A stretch of DNA of 64,000 nt from Azonexus hydrophilus DSM 23864. Lineage in GTDB: Bacteria > Pseudomonadota > Gammaproteobacteria > Burkholderiales > Rhodocyclaceae. Shown here piece by piece: positions 46,145 through 55,807 of the stretch. The notes under the pieces are model-generated. The model was not told where the DNA came from. It made no database searches and saw only the letters and a list, made by a program, of their open reading frames with translations. Each line of letters starts with the position of its first letter. Within the stretch, counting starts at the first letter, position 1. Both the position numbers and the translations under genes were made by a program. The stretch spans positions 270,126 to 334,125 of the forward strand of contig NZ_KE386925.1 in assembly GCF_000429605.1 (NCBI RefSeq), read 5' to 3'.

Positions 46145-47128
46145 ATGGCGCGTAGAAGACGAGGAAATCGGAGAACGTCAGTGATCGAGGACTTGCTCGA
46201 TCTCCCCTGGCAATTTAGCGTCGGACTTGGCTTTGCTGTTCTAGTGTTCCTCAAGGGCGTTTTTCCGGCGATTGCAGGTGGCAACATGTTCATGCAGCCC
46301 ATGGCTGCAGCCGCTTCCGGTCTTGCTTGGCTGTTCTCCGGCGCTTTTTTCCTGATCGCAGCGATTGTCTTCATCAAGGGAAAAGTCTCGAAGGGAAAAT
46401 CACCAGCGACCGAGCCGGCGACCAGAACCAGCGCACCCAGGCAAAAACTTCGACAGGAACCGGCATATTCGGCGCCTGCCAGCGAAAAAATAGCCAATCA
46501 CAATATCCGCCCAGACATTCTCGACAAGCTCCTGAGCGAGAGCCAGACAACACCCAGCACGACAAAGCCCAAACCCGCCGAATGGACCCTGGACGTCATC
46601 CGCGATCTGGAATGGAAACGCTTCGAAGACGTTTGCCAGCAGTTCTACGAGAAGAAAGGCATTCGTAGCGACACAACCGACCTTGGCCCGGATGGCGGCA
46701 TCGACATCCGCCTGTATCAAGATGATTCCGGTCGTCCGACTTCCATCGTGCAATGCAAGGCCTGGGGTGAGCGTTACGTCGGCGTGAAACCCATTCGTGA
46801 ATTGCTGGGCGTGATGACTCACGAGAAGATCGGCAAAGCCTTTTTCATGACCAGCGGTTCCTACTCAGACGAAGCCAAAGCCGTTGCCCAAGCCAATCGC
46901 ATCACATTGATCGACGGCAACATGCTGTTGATGATGATTCAGCGCCTCCCGGCGCCGGAGCGCGAAAGCCTGCTGGCCTTCGCAGTGGATGGCGATTATG
47001 CAATCCCGACCTGCCCGAGTTGCGGCATCAAGATGGTTGCCAGGCAAGGAACAAACGGAAAAGCCGATTTCTGGGGCTGTCAGAACTATCCGCGCTGTCG
47101 GCAGACGCTTGGCAAACGGCGTGAATAG
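46145..47128 (+). CDS. Membrane-anchored Mrr-type restriction endonuclease with topoisomerase zinc finger
   Basis: A 327-residue nuclease starting MARRRRGNRRTSVIEDLLDL at 46145. Two hydrophobic helices (about 24-44 and 55-77) anchor it in the membrane. After a linker, the Mrr/PD-(D/E)xK domain (about 148-270) has Glu161 in FEDVCQQFYEKKG, Asp187 in PDGGIDIRL and the QCK motif at 203-205. The C-terminus carries a C4 zinc finger (CPSCGIKMVAR, GCQNYPRC) as in topoisomerase I tails. This combination is known from chromosomal and island restriction-like proteins; no methylase accompanies it. It may cut incoming DNA at the membrane (inference). Confidence 0.88.
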   Translation: MARRRRGNRRTSVIEDLLDLPWQFSVGLGFAVLVFLKGVFPAIAGGNMFMQPMAAAASGLAWLFSGAFFLIAAIVFIKGKVSKGKSPATEPATRTSAPRQKLRQEPAYSAPASEKIANHNIRPDILDKLLSESQTTPSTTKPKPAEWTLDVIRDLEWKRFEDVCQQFYEKKGIRSDTTDLGPDGGIDIRLYQDDSGRPTSIVQCKAWGERYVGVKPIRELLGVMTHEKIGKAFFMTSGSYSDEAKAVAQANRITLIDGNMLLMMIQRLPAPERESLLAFAVDGDYAIPTCPSCGIKMVARQGTNGKADFWGCQNYPRCRQTLGKRRE

Positions 47129-47235
47129 TTCAAAAATTATGTCTATCGTATGCCAACTGAGCAACTTGCAAGTAGAATAACAGTCGTTCTTGCACCACTT
47201 TCTGAGCCATGCACCACGTTTTTCCAAGGACTAAT

Positions 47236-47511
47236 ATGTTTCGCAAATCTATTGTCGCAGCGCTAGCCATCTCCCTAGTCACTCTGAGCGGTTGTGGCCC
47301 AAATGGTCCGAAGTACCAAAATGTTCGCTCGTTCAGTGAAGGTTTAGCCCCTGTACAAACAACTAATGGCAAATGGGGTTATATCAACGAAAAGCAGTAC
47401 ATTGTGATACACCCAAGATTTGACGACGCAAAAGAATTCCAGAATGGTAGAGCAGCGGCCAAACTCAACGGAAAATGGGGCTTTATCAACAAGCGCGGCG
47501 AATGGCTTTAA
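47236..47511 (+). CDS. WG-repeat lipoprotein, short
   Basis: A 91-residue exported protein. ATG 47236 (MFRKSIVAALAISLVTLSGC) gives a lipoprotein signal with lipobox LSGC. Two WG repeats follow: KWGYINEKQYIVIHPRF and KWGFINKRGEWL. WG-repeat proteins are usually much longer, and this one stops right where the second repeat should continue, so it may be truncated at the island edge. It lies 108 bp after the Mrr-type gene on the same strand. Function unknown. Confidence 0.65.
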   Translation: MFRKSIVAALAISLVTLSGCGPNGPKYQNVRSFSEGLAPVQTTNGKWGYINEKQYIVIHPRFDDAKEFQNGRAAAKLNGKWGFINKRGEWL

Positions 47512-47681
47512 TTGATGTGATTCACGTATCCGCATCTTTCTGACTGCAGTCTCCCCTTGTTTCGACCAAACCCCACGCAGGTGACCAACGGTGGGACAAA
47601 TGGGAGCGCAGCTTTTTTCGTACTCACAATATAACCGGCACACAACGATCTTCGGGATTGATTCGATACCCGACCAAGTAT

Positions 47682-47749
47682 CATAGACAGTACCAAAGCA
47701 GGCCAGAAAACCTAGCAAACACAAGGGTTCTGGCTTTTTTTTCGTCTAC
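47682..47749. repeat. Right copy of the tRNA-Leu 3'-flank direct repeat
   Basis: Starts CATAGACAGTACCAAAGCAG and continues through GGCCAGAAAACCTAGC, AAGGGTTCTGGC and a T-run to TTCGTCT. The preceding bases ATTCGATACCCGACC resemble a decayed T-arm and acceptor stem. It matches the 42416-42491 copy and still forms a terminator-like hairpin. Confidence 0.7.
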
Positions 47750-47873
47750 GGCAGTCCATGATTTTATTGCGCCCAGAAGCGCCTCTCAGTCGACAAATTC
47801 CGGTTCTTCGCTACATTTCTCGATAGTAGAGGAATCTCGGCAAACCTTGCAGATAAGCGCCGAGGCTCATAAA

Positions 47874-47885
47874 CTACAAATGTAG
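47874..47885 (+). promoter_or_regulatory. Operator-like palindrome of the toxin-antitoxin pair
   Basis: The perfect palindrome CTACA-AA-TGTAG lies 22 bp upstream of the antitoxin start codon. Type II antitoxins with a ParD/CopG-like fold usually bind such sites to autoregulate. A TACGTAGCAGGA stretch carrying the ribosome-binding site follows. Confidence 0.55.
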
Positions 47886-47907
47886 CATTACGTAGCAGGA
47901 GCCAATC

Positions 47908-48138
47908 ATGGGAATGCCAGTCCGTATCGAGGACGAACTTTACGAAAACGCGAAAACTCACGCCAAGGCCGAATGCCGGACTATCTCAGGGCAGATCGAG
48001 TTTTGGGCCAAAGTCGGTAAGACTGCTCTTGACAACCCCGATCTGCCCGTCGATTTTGTGCGCGACTTGCTGATTGCGCGCGCCGAAGGTCGGGAGAATG
48101 CAACGCCTTTCGTTCCGCAAGGCCAACGTGACGCATGA
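47908..48138 (+). CDS. ParD-like type II antitoxin
   Basis: A 76-residue antitoxin starting MGMPVRIEDELYENAKTHAK, with an AGGAG ribosome-binding site. The ribbon-helix-helix-type N-terminus (PVRIEDELYENAKTHAKAE, TISGQIEFWAKVG) matches the TA_ParD-like family; the C-terminal tail (EGRENATPFVPQGQ) would wrap the toxin. It overlaps the toxin gene by 4 bp. The pair sits just outside the right island repeat. Confidence 0.85.
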   Translation: MGMPVRIEDELYENAKTHAKAECRTISGQIEFWAKVGKTALDNPDLPVDFVRDLLIARAEGRENATPFVPQGQRDA

Positions 48139-48410
48139 GCGGCGTCCAGATTCTTCAGGCCAATACCTTCAGCCGCGCCTACAAACGACTGCACAGGAAT
48201 CAACAAGCCGATGTTGACGATGCGATCAGTGCAATTGTGGCCAATCCCTCACTAGGCGAAGCCAAGAAAGGTGATCTGGCCGGCATCTTTGTTTACAAGT
48301 TCTCATGTGTCGGCCAGTTGTTTCTGCTCGCCTACGAATACGACCCGGAAACCCGCCTACTGTTGCTGGTCGGTACGCACGAAAATTTCTACCGTAACCT
48401 CAAGCGCTGA
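48135..48410 (+). CDS. RelE/ParE-family toxin
   Basis: A 91-residue toxin of the RelE/ParE superfamily. The fold is shown by FSRAYKRLHRNQQADVDDAI at the N-terminus, GDLAGIFVYKFSCVGQLFLLAYEY in the sheet and VGTHENFYRNLKR at the end. Whether it acts as a ribosome-dependent RNase or a gyrase poison cannot be decided. It is translationally coupled to the upstream ParD-like antitoxin. Confidence 0.87.
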   Translation: MSGVQILQANTFSRAYKRLHRNQQADVDDAISAIVANPSLGEAKKGDLAGIFVYKFSCVGQLFLLAYEYDPETRLLLLVGTHENFYRNLKR

Positions 48411-48483
48411 ACCCACCCTGAAATACGCCGTAAACAAGTTTGCCCACCAATAAGCTCGCGCCGGAATTCCAAAAGCCTCACTC

Positions 48484-49116
48484 ATGTCCCTTGATACTTG
48501 GTTCGCCTTCTTCATCGCCTGCTGGGTCATCAGCCTGTCGCCTGGTGCCGGCGCCGTTGCTTCGATGTCCTCCGGGCTCAGTTTCGGTTTTCGGCGCGGT
48601 TTCTGGAACGCCATCGGCCTGCAACTGGCGCTGATCCTGCAGATCGCCATCGTTGCCGCCGGTGTCGGCGCCATCCTTGCCCGCTCCGAACTGGCCTTTG
48701 CGCTGATCAAGTGGTTCGGCGTGTTATACCTGCTCTATCTCGGCTGGAAACAATGGACCTCACCGCCCGGCGACCTGCATGCCGAGGCGGTCGACAAGCG
48801 TCGCGGCCATCCCGGCGCGCTGGTGCTGCGCGGCTTCATCGTCAATGCCAGCAACCCCAAGGCCATCGTCTTCATCCTCGCCGTCCTGCCGCAATTCCTT
48901 GATGCGACCCGGCCGCTGCTGGCGCAATACCTGACCATGACGATCACCATGGTCGGCGTCGACCTGATCGTCATGGCCGGCTACACCGGCCTCGCCGCCC
49001 GTGTTCTGCGACTGTTGCGCGAACCCGGACAACAACGCCTGCTCAACCGCATCTTCGGCGGTCTGTTCGCTGCTGCCGCCGCGCTGCTGGCGACGCTCAG
49101 GCAGGCGGCGCATTAG
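48484..49116 (+). CDS. LysE family amino-acid exporter
   Basis: Inner-membrane exporter of the LysE/RhtB family, 210 residues with about six hydrophobic helices. The opening FIACWVISLSPGAGAVASMS carries the family-typical PGP-like turn (here SPGAG), followed by GFRRGFWNAIGLQLA and GFIVNASNPKAIVF. Substrate unknown (amino acids or related compounds). It is monocistronic and outside the accessory block; composition matches the host. Confidence 0.9.
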   Translation: MSLDTWFAFFIACWVISLSPGAGAVASMSSGLSFGFRRGFWNAIGLQLALILQIAIVAAGVGAILARSELAFALIKWFGVLYLLYLGWKQWTSPPGDLHAEAVDKRRGHPGALVLRGFIVNASNPKAIVFILAVLPQFLDATRPLLAQYLTMTITMVGVDLIVMAGYTGLAARVLRLLREPGQQRLLNRIFGGLFAAAAALLATLRQAAH

Positions 49117-49275
49117 CCTGACGCCAGCCACACCGCTTTCCCTATGCTAAAGCGGCACTGAATTTGCTTACCGGGTTCTCCTGGTTGCTCAATCCCGCAT
49201 TTTTGTCGAGAACCCGACACATCCTCGGATGTGCACCAGTTCATCCACCAACGCAAATTCTCAGGAGAAATCCCG

Positions 49276-49494
49276 ATGTCCGTTGCCAACATCAAGGCAT
49301 TTTCCGAAAAAGCCCGGGCCGATGCCGCCCTTGGCGAAGCACTCAAGGCCTGCCAGAAACTCAAGGAACTGCGCAGCCTCGCCCGCGAGCATGGTTTTGA
49401 ATTCGACGAAGACTCGCTCTACCCGCCGAACGAACCGCAATTCACCCACGAACAGCTCTCAGAGCGCCTGGTCAAGAACCTGTTGCCCAGTTGA
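49276..49494 (+). CDS. Nif11-domain small protein
   Basis: A 72-residue protein starting MSVANIKAFSEKARADAALG at 49276 with an AGGAG site. It matches the Nif11 domain (AFSEKARADAALGEALKACQKLKELRSLAREHGFEF type), first found near nitrogen-fixation genes and also used as leader of some RiPP precursors. No GG cleavage site, Cys-rich core or modification enzyme is nearby, so a RiPP role is unlikely. Function unknown. A strong terminator follows. Confidence 0.78.
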   Translation: MSVANIKAFSEKARADAALGEALKACQKLKELRSLAREHGFEFDEDSLYPPNEPQFTHEQLSERLVKNLLPS

Positions 49495-49511
49495 GTTGAG
49501 TTAATTTAATG

Positions 49512-49548
49512 AAAAAAGGCCGGGATCGCTCCCGGCCTTTCTGGTTTT
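49512..49548. terminator. Intrinsic terminator, probably bidirectional
   Basis: Perfect 11-bp arms AAAGGCCGGGA and TCCCGGCCTTT around a TCGC loop, with a T-rich tract after the plus-strand arm and an A-run before it, so it can serve both the Nif11 gene and the convergent ppsA. Confidence 0.9.
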
Positions 49549-49571
49549 TACACCACGATTGATCGCAAAAA

Positions 49572-51947
<2,376 letters not shown>

Positions 51948-51984
51948 CAGTGGGTCCTTTCGGTGGGAATTGAAGATTGGAAAA

Positions 51985-52752
51985 TCAGGAGTTCAGGAAA
52001 TCGGTGTTCAGGCGGCGCTCGGCGGTTTCGCGGCGGGCGACCGAGCGCAGCGTCTGCGCCAGCGTCTCGCGGACGAAGTCGATGTGCGTCTCGGCGGCGG
52101 CGCGCGCGGCCTGCGGCTTCTTGTCGACGATGGCGGTGTGGATCGCGGTGTGCTGGCTCATCAGGAGCTTGCCGGCGGCCGGCACGCTCTTCAGTTCGCC
52201 GAGGTTGAGGCGGATGTTGTCATGCATCAGACGCAGCAGCGCCGCCGACAGGTGGCCGATCAGGACATTGTGCGAGGCGTCGCCGATGGCCTGGTGAAAG
52301 GCGATGTCGGCGGCCGAGCGCTTTTCGGTGTCGTCGTTGTTGAACGAGGCCTGCAGCGCTGCGTAAGCCTGGTCGAGACGCAGCAGGTCGGCGTCGGTGG
52401 CGCGCTCGGCAGCCCATTCGGCGGCCTGGCCTTCGATCATGCGGCGGAATTCGAGCATGTCCTCGCGCAGGTTCGGGTAGGAACCCATCATCTCCTGCCA
52501 GGGGTCGAAGAAGCTCTTTTCCAGTGCGGCCGTCACATAGGTGCCGCCGCCCTGACGGCTCTGCAGCATGCCCTTGGACGCCAGCTTCTGGATTGCCTCA
52601 CGCAGGCTCGGCCGCGACACGCCGAGTTCAAGCGCCAGTTCGCGCTCGGCCGGCAGGCGGTCGCCCGGCTTCAACGAACCTTCGAGGATGCGCCGCTCCA
52701 GCGTCGAAGCGACGGCATCGGAAATCCGCGGAACCTGCACCTTGTTCGGCAT
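51985..52752 (-). CDS. FadR-family (GntR) regulator, LldR-like
   Basis: Transcription factor of about 255 residues. The start at 52752 ([20 protein letters not shown]) is preferred: upstream codons of the longer frame are made of operator repeats. The GntR winged helix spans about 10-75 ([25 protein letters not shown]); the FadR-C effector domain follows ([31 protein letters not shown]). It is divergent from the lactate oxidation operon and cotranscribed with ppsA. Three GGTCTTACCA sites lie in the intergenic region. Lactate is the probable effector (inference from family and context). Confidence 0.88.
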   Translation of the reverse strand: MPNKVQVPRISDAVASTLERRILEGSLKPGDRLPAERELALELGVSRPSLREAIQKLASKGMLQSRQGGGTYVTAALEKSFFDPWQEMMGSYPNLREDMLEFRRMIEGQAAEWAAERATDADLLRLDQAYAALQASFNNDDTEKRSAADIAFHQAIGDASHNVLIGHLSAALLRLMHDNIRLNLGELKSVPAAGKLLMSQHTAIHTAIVDKKPQAARAAAETHIDFVRETLAQTLRSVARRETAERRLNTDFLNS

Positions 52753-52781
52753 TGGTAAGACCACCTTGATTGGTAAGACCG
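52751..52781 (-). promoter_or_regulatory. Two tandem FadR/LldR-type operator copies
   Basis: On the plus strand ATTGGTAAGACCA occurs at 52751-52763 and nearly identically at 52769-52781 (period 18 bp). They overlap the regulator's start codon region, indicating autoregulation, and match the TGGT-N3-ACCA pattern of FadR-family operators. Confidence 0.75.
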
Positions 52782-52881
52782 CCACATTCTAGCCAGCGAT
52801 CTGCAAAAGTGCAAGCATGGGGATTTCCCTAGTGGCATTGACCAAGTCACGGATTTATCTTAAATTTCTGCCTCAGGAATT

Positions 52882-52907
52882 ATTGGTCTTACCATTGAAC
52901 CAATCAA
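52882..52907 (+). promoter_or_regulatory. FadR/LldR-type operator before the lactate operon
   Basis: ATTGGTCTTACCAT (52882-52895) has the TGGT-N3-ACCA pattern and is followed by a second half-site AACCAATC. It lies about 30 bp upstream of lutA and probably covers its promoter, with the ribosome-binding site GGAGAGG just before the ATG. Confidence 0.75.
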
Positions 52908-52923
52908 ACAAAACGGAGAGAGG

Positions 52924-53709
52924 ATGACAATCGCCCAAACCCCGCCGGGCAAGCCGGCCGATGTGTATTTCTTCGCCACCTGCGTCGTCGACCAGTTCTA
53001 CCCGGACGCCGGCATGGATGCGATCACCCTGCTCGAACGCGAAGGCATCCGTGTGCACTTCCCGGAAGACCAGACCTGCTGCGGCCAGCCGGCCTACACC
53101 AGTGGTTTTCATGACGAGGCACGCCAGGTCGCGGCACACCAGTTGACGCTGTTCCCGGAAGACTGGCCGATTGTCGTTCCCTCCGGCTCCTGCGCCGGGA
53201 TGATGAAGCACCACTACCCGACGCTGTTTGCCGCCGACCCGGTGCGCAAGGCGCAGGCCGAAAAGCTGTCGGCCCGGGTCTGGGAATTCACCCGCTTTCT
53301 GGTCGACGTCCTCGATTTCAAACCCCAGGACTGCGGGAGCGACTGCACCGTCGTTCTCCACACTTCCTGCTCGGCGCGCCGCGAGATGGGCGTCCATGTC
53401 AGCGGTCGCCAGTTGCTCGGCGGTCTGGCACAGGTCACCGTCGCCCAGCAGGACCACGAATCCGAGTGCTGCGGTTTCGGCGGCACCTTCTCGGTCAAGC
53501 AGCCGGAAATTTCCGGCGCCATGGTCGAGGACAAGGTCAAGTCGCTCAAGGCCACCGGCGCCGAGCGCGTGGTCAGCGCCGACTGCGGCTGCCTGATGAA
53601 CATCCTCGGCCACGCCGCCTGGAAGGACGCCCAGGAAGGCCGTCCGCCCACCCTGCCCGGCGAACACATCGCCACTTTCCTGCTGCGCCGTACCGGAGGT
53701 GCCAAATGA
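52924..53709 (+). CDS. lutA: L-lactate oxidation Fe-S protein LutA/LldE
   Basis: Iron-sulfur subunit of the LutABC (LldEFG) L-lactate oxidising complex, 261 residues. Two CCG-type cysteine domains are visible: DQTCCGQPAYTSGF with SGSCAGMMKHHYP, and HTSCSARREMGVH with SECCGFGGTFSVKQPE. It starts 6 bp after a GGAGAGG site and overlaps lutC by 4 bp. Together with LutB and LutC it feeds electrons from lactate into the respiratory chain. Confidence 0.93.
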   Translation: MTIAQTPPGKPADVYFFATCVVDQFYPDAGMDAITLLEREGIRVHFPEDQTCCGQPAYTSGFHDEARQVAAHQLTLFPEDWPIVVPSGSCAGMMKHHYPTLFAADPVRKAQAEKLSARVWEFTRFLVDVLDFKPQDCGSDCTVVLHTSCSARREMGVHVSGRQLLGGLAQVTVAQQDHESECCGFGGTFSVKQPEISGAMVEDKVKSLKATGAERVVSADCGCLMNILGHAAWKDAQEGRPPTLPGEHIATFLLRRTGGAK

Positions 53710-54374
53710 GCGCTCGCGACCGCATCCTGGCCCGCCTGAACCGTAGCGCGCCCCAACAGCCGCCCGCCCTGCCCGACGTCGGCAGCTGGTACGCCACGCA
53801 TCGCAGCAGCGAAACCCCGGCCGACAAGGCCCGTCGTTTCCGCCACTACATCGAACTTGCCCATGCCGAAGTGCATGCTGTCAGCCGCAACAACTGGGCC
53901 GACACCCTGCACCAGGTGCTCAAGGCGCGTGGCATCGACCGGCTGCTGGTCGCCGAAGGTACGCCGCACGGCGACACCGCACTCGACGCACTGCCGCCGC
54001 GCGGCATCGAGTGCAGCGTCTACGACATGGCCATCGAAGCCTGGAAATCGGAAATGTTCACCGCCACGCCGGCCAGCCTGACCGCCGCCCGCGCCGCCAT
54101 CGCCGAAACCGGCACGCTGATTCTGTGGCCGAACGAGAAGGAACCCCGGCTGATGTCGCTGGTGCCGCCGGTACACATCGTGCTGCTCGACGCATCCAAC
54201 ATCTACAACACCTTCTTCGAGGCGATGACTGCCGAAGCCTGGAACAACGGCCTGCCGACCAACGCACTGCTCGTTTCCGGCCCGTCGAAAACCGCCGACA
54301 TCCAGCAGACCCTGGCCTACGGCGCGCACGGCCCGAAGGAATTGATCGTCCTGCTGCTGGGAGAAAAAGCATGA
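53706..54374 (+). CDS. lutC: L-lactate utilisation protein LutC/LldG
   Basis: Third component of the LutABC complex, 222 residues (LUD domain). The fold is seen in MSARDRILARLNRSAPQQP, FTATPASLTAARAAIAETGTL and LIVLLLGEKA at the end. It has 4-bp overlaps with lutA and lutB, so translation is coupled. Here lutC precedes lutB, unlike the lutA-lutB-lutC order in Bacillus. Confidence 0.92.
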   Translation: MSARDRILARLNRSAPQQPPALPDVGSWYATHRSSETPADKARRFRHYIELAHAEVHAVSRNNWADTLHQVLKARGIDRLLVAEGTPHGDTALDALPPRGIECSVYDMAIEAWKSEMFTATPASLTAARAAIAETGTLILWPNEKEPRLMSLVPPVHIVLLDASNIYNTFFEAMTAEAWNNGLPTNALLVSGPSKTADIQQTLAYGAHGPKELIVLLLGEKA

Positions 54375-55807
54375 GCGAGCACACCCTGCACTTCAAACCG
54401 GCCGAAGGCTTCCGCGCCCGTTCCAAGGCGGTCGTCGACAATCCCTTCCTGCGCCAGAGCTTCCGTGGCGCGATGGACTTCCTGATGAGCAAGCGCGCCG
54501 CCCAGTTCCCCGACCCCGAGGAACTGGAAAGCCTGCGCAACCTCGGCGAAGCGATTCGCCAGTACAACCTGGCCAAGCTGCCCGACCTGCTCGAACGGCT
54601 CGAAGCCAACCTGACCCGCAACGGCATCAAGGTGCACTGGGCGGAAACGCCGGATGAAGCCAACGCGATCATCCTCGGCATCATCCAGGGCCACGGCGCG
54701 ACCAGGATGGTCAAGGGCAAGTCCATGGTCAGCGAGGAAATCGAACTCAACCACGCCGCCGAAGCGGCCGGCATCGAAGCGCTGGAATCGGACATGGGCG
54801 AGTACATCGTCCAGCTCGCCAACGAAAAGCCCTCGCACATCATCATGCCGGCGATCCACAAGACCAAGGAGGAAATCGCCCGCCTGTTCCATGAAAAGGT
54901 GCCGGGGGTTGATTACACCGACAACGTCGATGCGCTGATCCAGATCGGCCGCAACGTCCTGCGCCGGAAATTCCAGGAAGCCGAAATCGGCCTCTCCGGC
55001 GTCAATTTCGCCGTCGCCGAAACCGGCACCCTGTGCCTGGTCGAGAACGAAGGCAACGGCCGCATGTGCACCACCGCACCGGCCGTGCACATCGCCATCA
55101 CCGGCATCGAGAAGATCGTCGAGAAGCTCGAACACGTGCCGCCGCTGCTCTCGCTGCTGACCCGTTCGGCGACCGGTCAGAACATCTCGACCTACTTCAA
55201 CATGATTTCCTCGCCGCGCAAACCCGGCGAGAAGGACGGCCCCGAGGAAGTGCATCTGGTGCTGCTCGACAACGGTCGCAGCCAGGCCTACGCCGACGAG
55301 CAGTTGAGGAAGACGCTGCAGTGCATCCGTTGCGGCGCCTGCATGAACCACTGCCCGGTGTATACGCGCATCGGCGGCCACGCCTACGGCACCACCTACC
55401 CCGGCCCGATCGGCAAGATCGTCTCGCCGCACATGCTCGGCCTCGACGCCACCGCCGGCCTGACCACGGCGTCGTCCTTGTGCGGCGCCTGCGGCGAAGT
55501 CTGCCCGGTGAAAATCCCGATTCCCGACCTGCTCATCCGCCTGCGCAGCGAAGCCTTCTCCGCCCCGCACGCCAACCCGGCGATGCGCGGCCAGGGCGCC
55601 GGCCATTCGTCGCTGATCTCGGCGATCTGGCGCGGCTGGGCCTTGGTTTACCGTTCGCCCGCGCTGTACCGCGCCGTTTCGTGGCTGGGCAGCCGTTTCG
55701 GCTGGCTGATGCCGTCGCGCCAAGGCGCCTGGACCACCGTCCGCGAACCCCTGCGGCCGGCGCCGAAGCGCCTGCGCGACCAACTCAAGGAACGCAACAA
55801 AGCATGA
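54371..55807 (+). CDS. lutB: L-lactate oxidation Fe-S protein LutB/LldF
   Basis: Iron-sulfur and LUD-domain subunit of LutABC, 478 residues. The N-terminal LUD part has KGKSMVSEEIELNHAAEAAG and VAETGTLCLVENEGNGRM. The C-terminal 4Fe-4S ferredoxin motifs are CIRCGACMNHCPVY and CGACGEVCPVKIPIPDLL. The start at 54371 overlaps the lutC stop, and its stop overlaps the D-lactate dehydrogenase start, each by 4 bp. Confidence 0.95.
   Translation: MSEHTLHFKPAEGFRARSKAVVDNPFLRQSFRGAMDFLMSKRAAQFPDPEELESLRNLGEAIRQYNLAKLPDLLERLEANLTRNGIKVHWAETPDEANAIILGIIQGHGATRMVKGKSMVSEEIELNHAAEAAGIEALESDMGEYIVQLANEKPSHIIMPAIHKTKEEIARLFHEKVPGVDYTDNVDALIQIGRNVLRRKFQEAEIGLSGVNFAVAETGTLCLVENEGNGRMCTTAPAVHIAITGIEKIVEKLEHVPPLLSLLTRSATGQNISTYFNMISSPRKPGEKDGPEEVHLVLLDNGRSQAYADEQLRKTLQCIRCGACMNHCPVYTRIGGHAYGTTYPGPIGKIVSPHMLGLDATAGLTTASSLCGACGEVCPVKIPIPDLLIRLRSEAFSAPHANPAMRGQGAGHSSLISAIWRGWALVYRSPALYRAVSWLGSRFGWLMPSRQGAWTTVREPLRPAPKRLRDQLKERNKA

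Larger units (their letters stand above)
47512..47907. other. Intergenic border of the accessory block
   Basis: No supported gene. It holds the right copy of the tRNA-Leu flank repeat (47682-47749) with a still-intact terminator hairpin, a degenerate tRNA-like TTCGA stretch just upstream (about 47660-47682) and, at its end, the operator-like palindrome of the toxin-antitoxin pair. Confidence 0.6.

Noticed and set aside
47660..47690. A third tRNA gene at the right island border
   Set aside because: Only a degenerate T-arm-like and acceptor-like stretch is seen; no anticodon arm or paired acceptor stem.
49276..49494. Nif11 protein as a RiPP precursor
   Set aside because: No leader cleavage site, no core peptide and no modification or export genes nearby.
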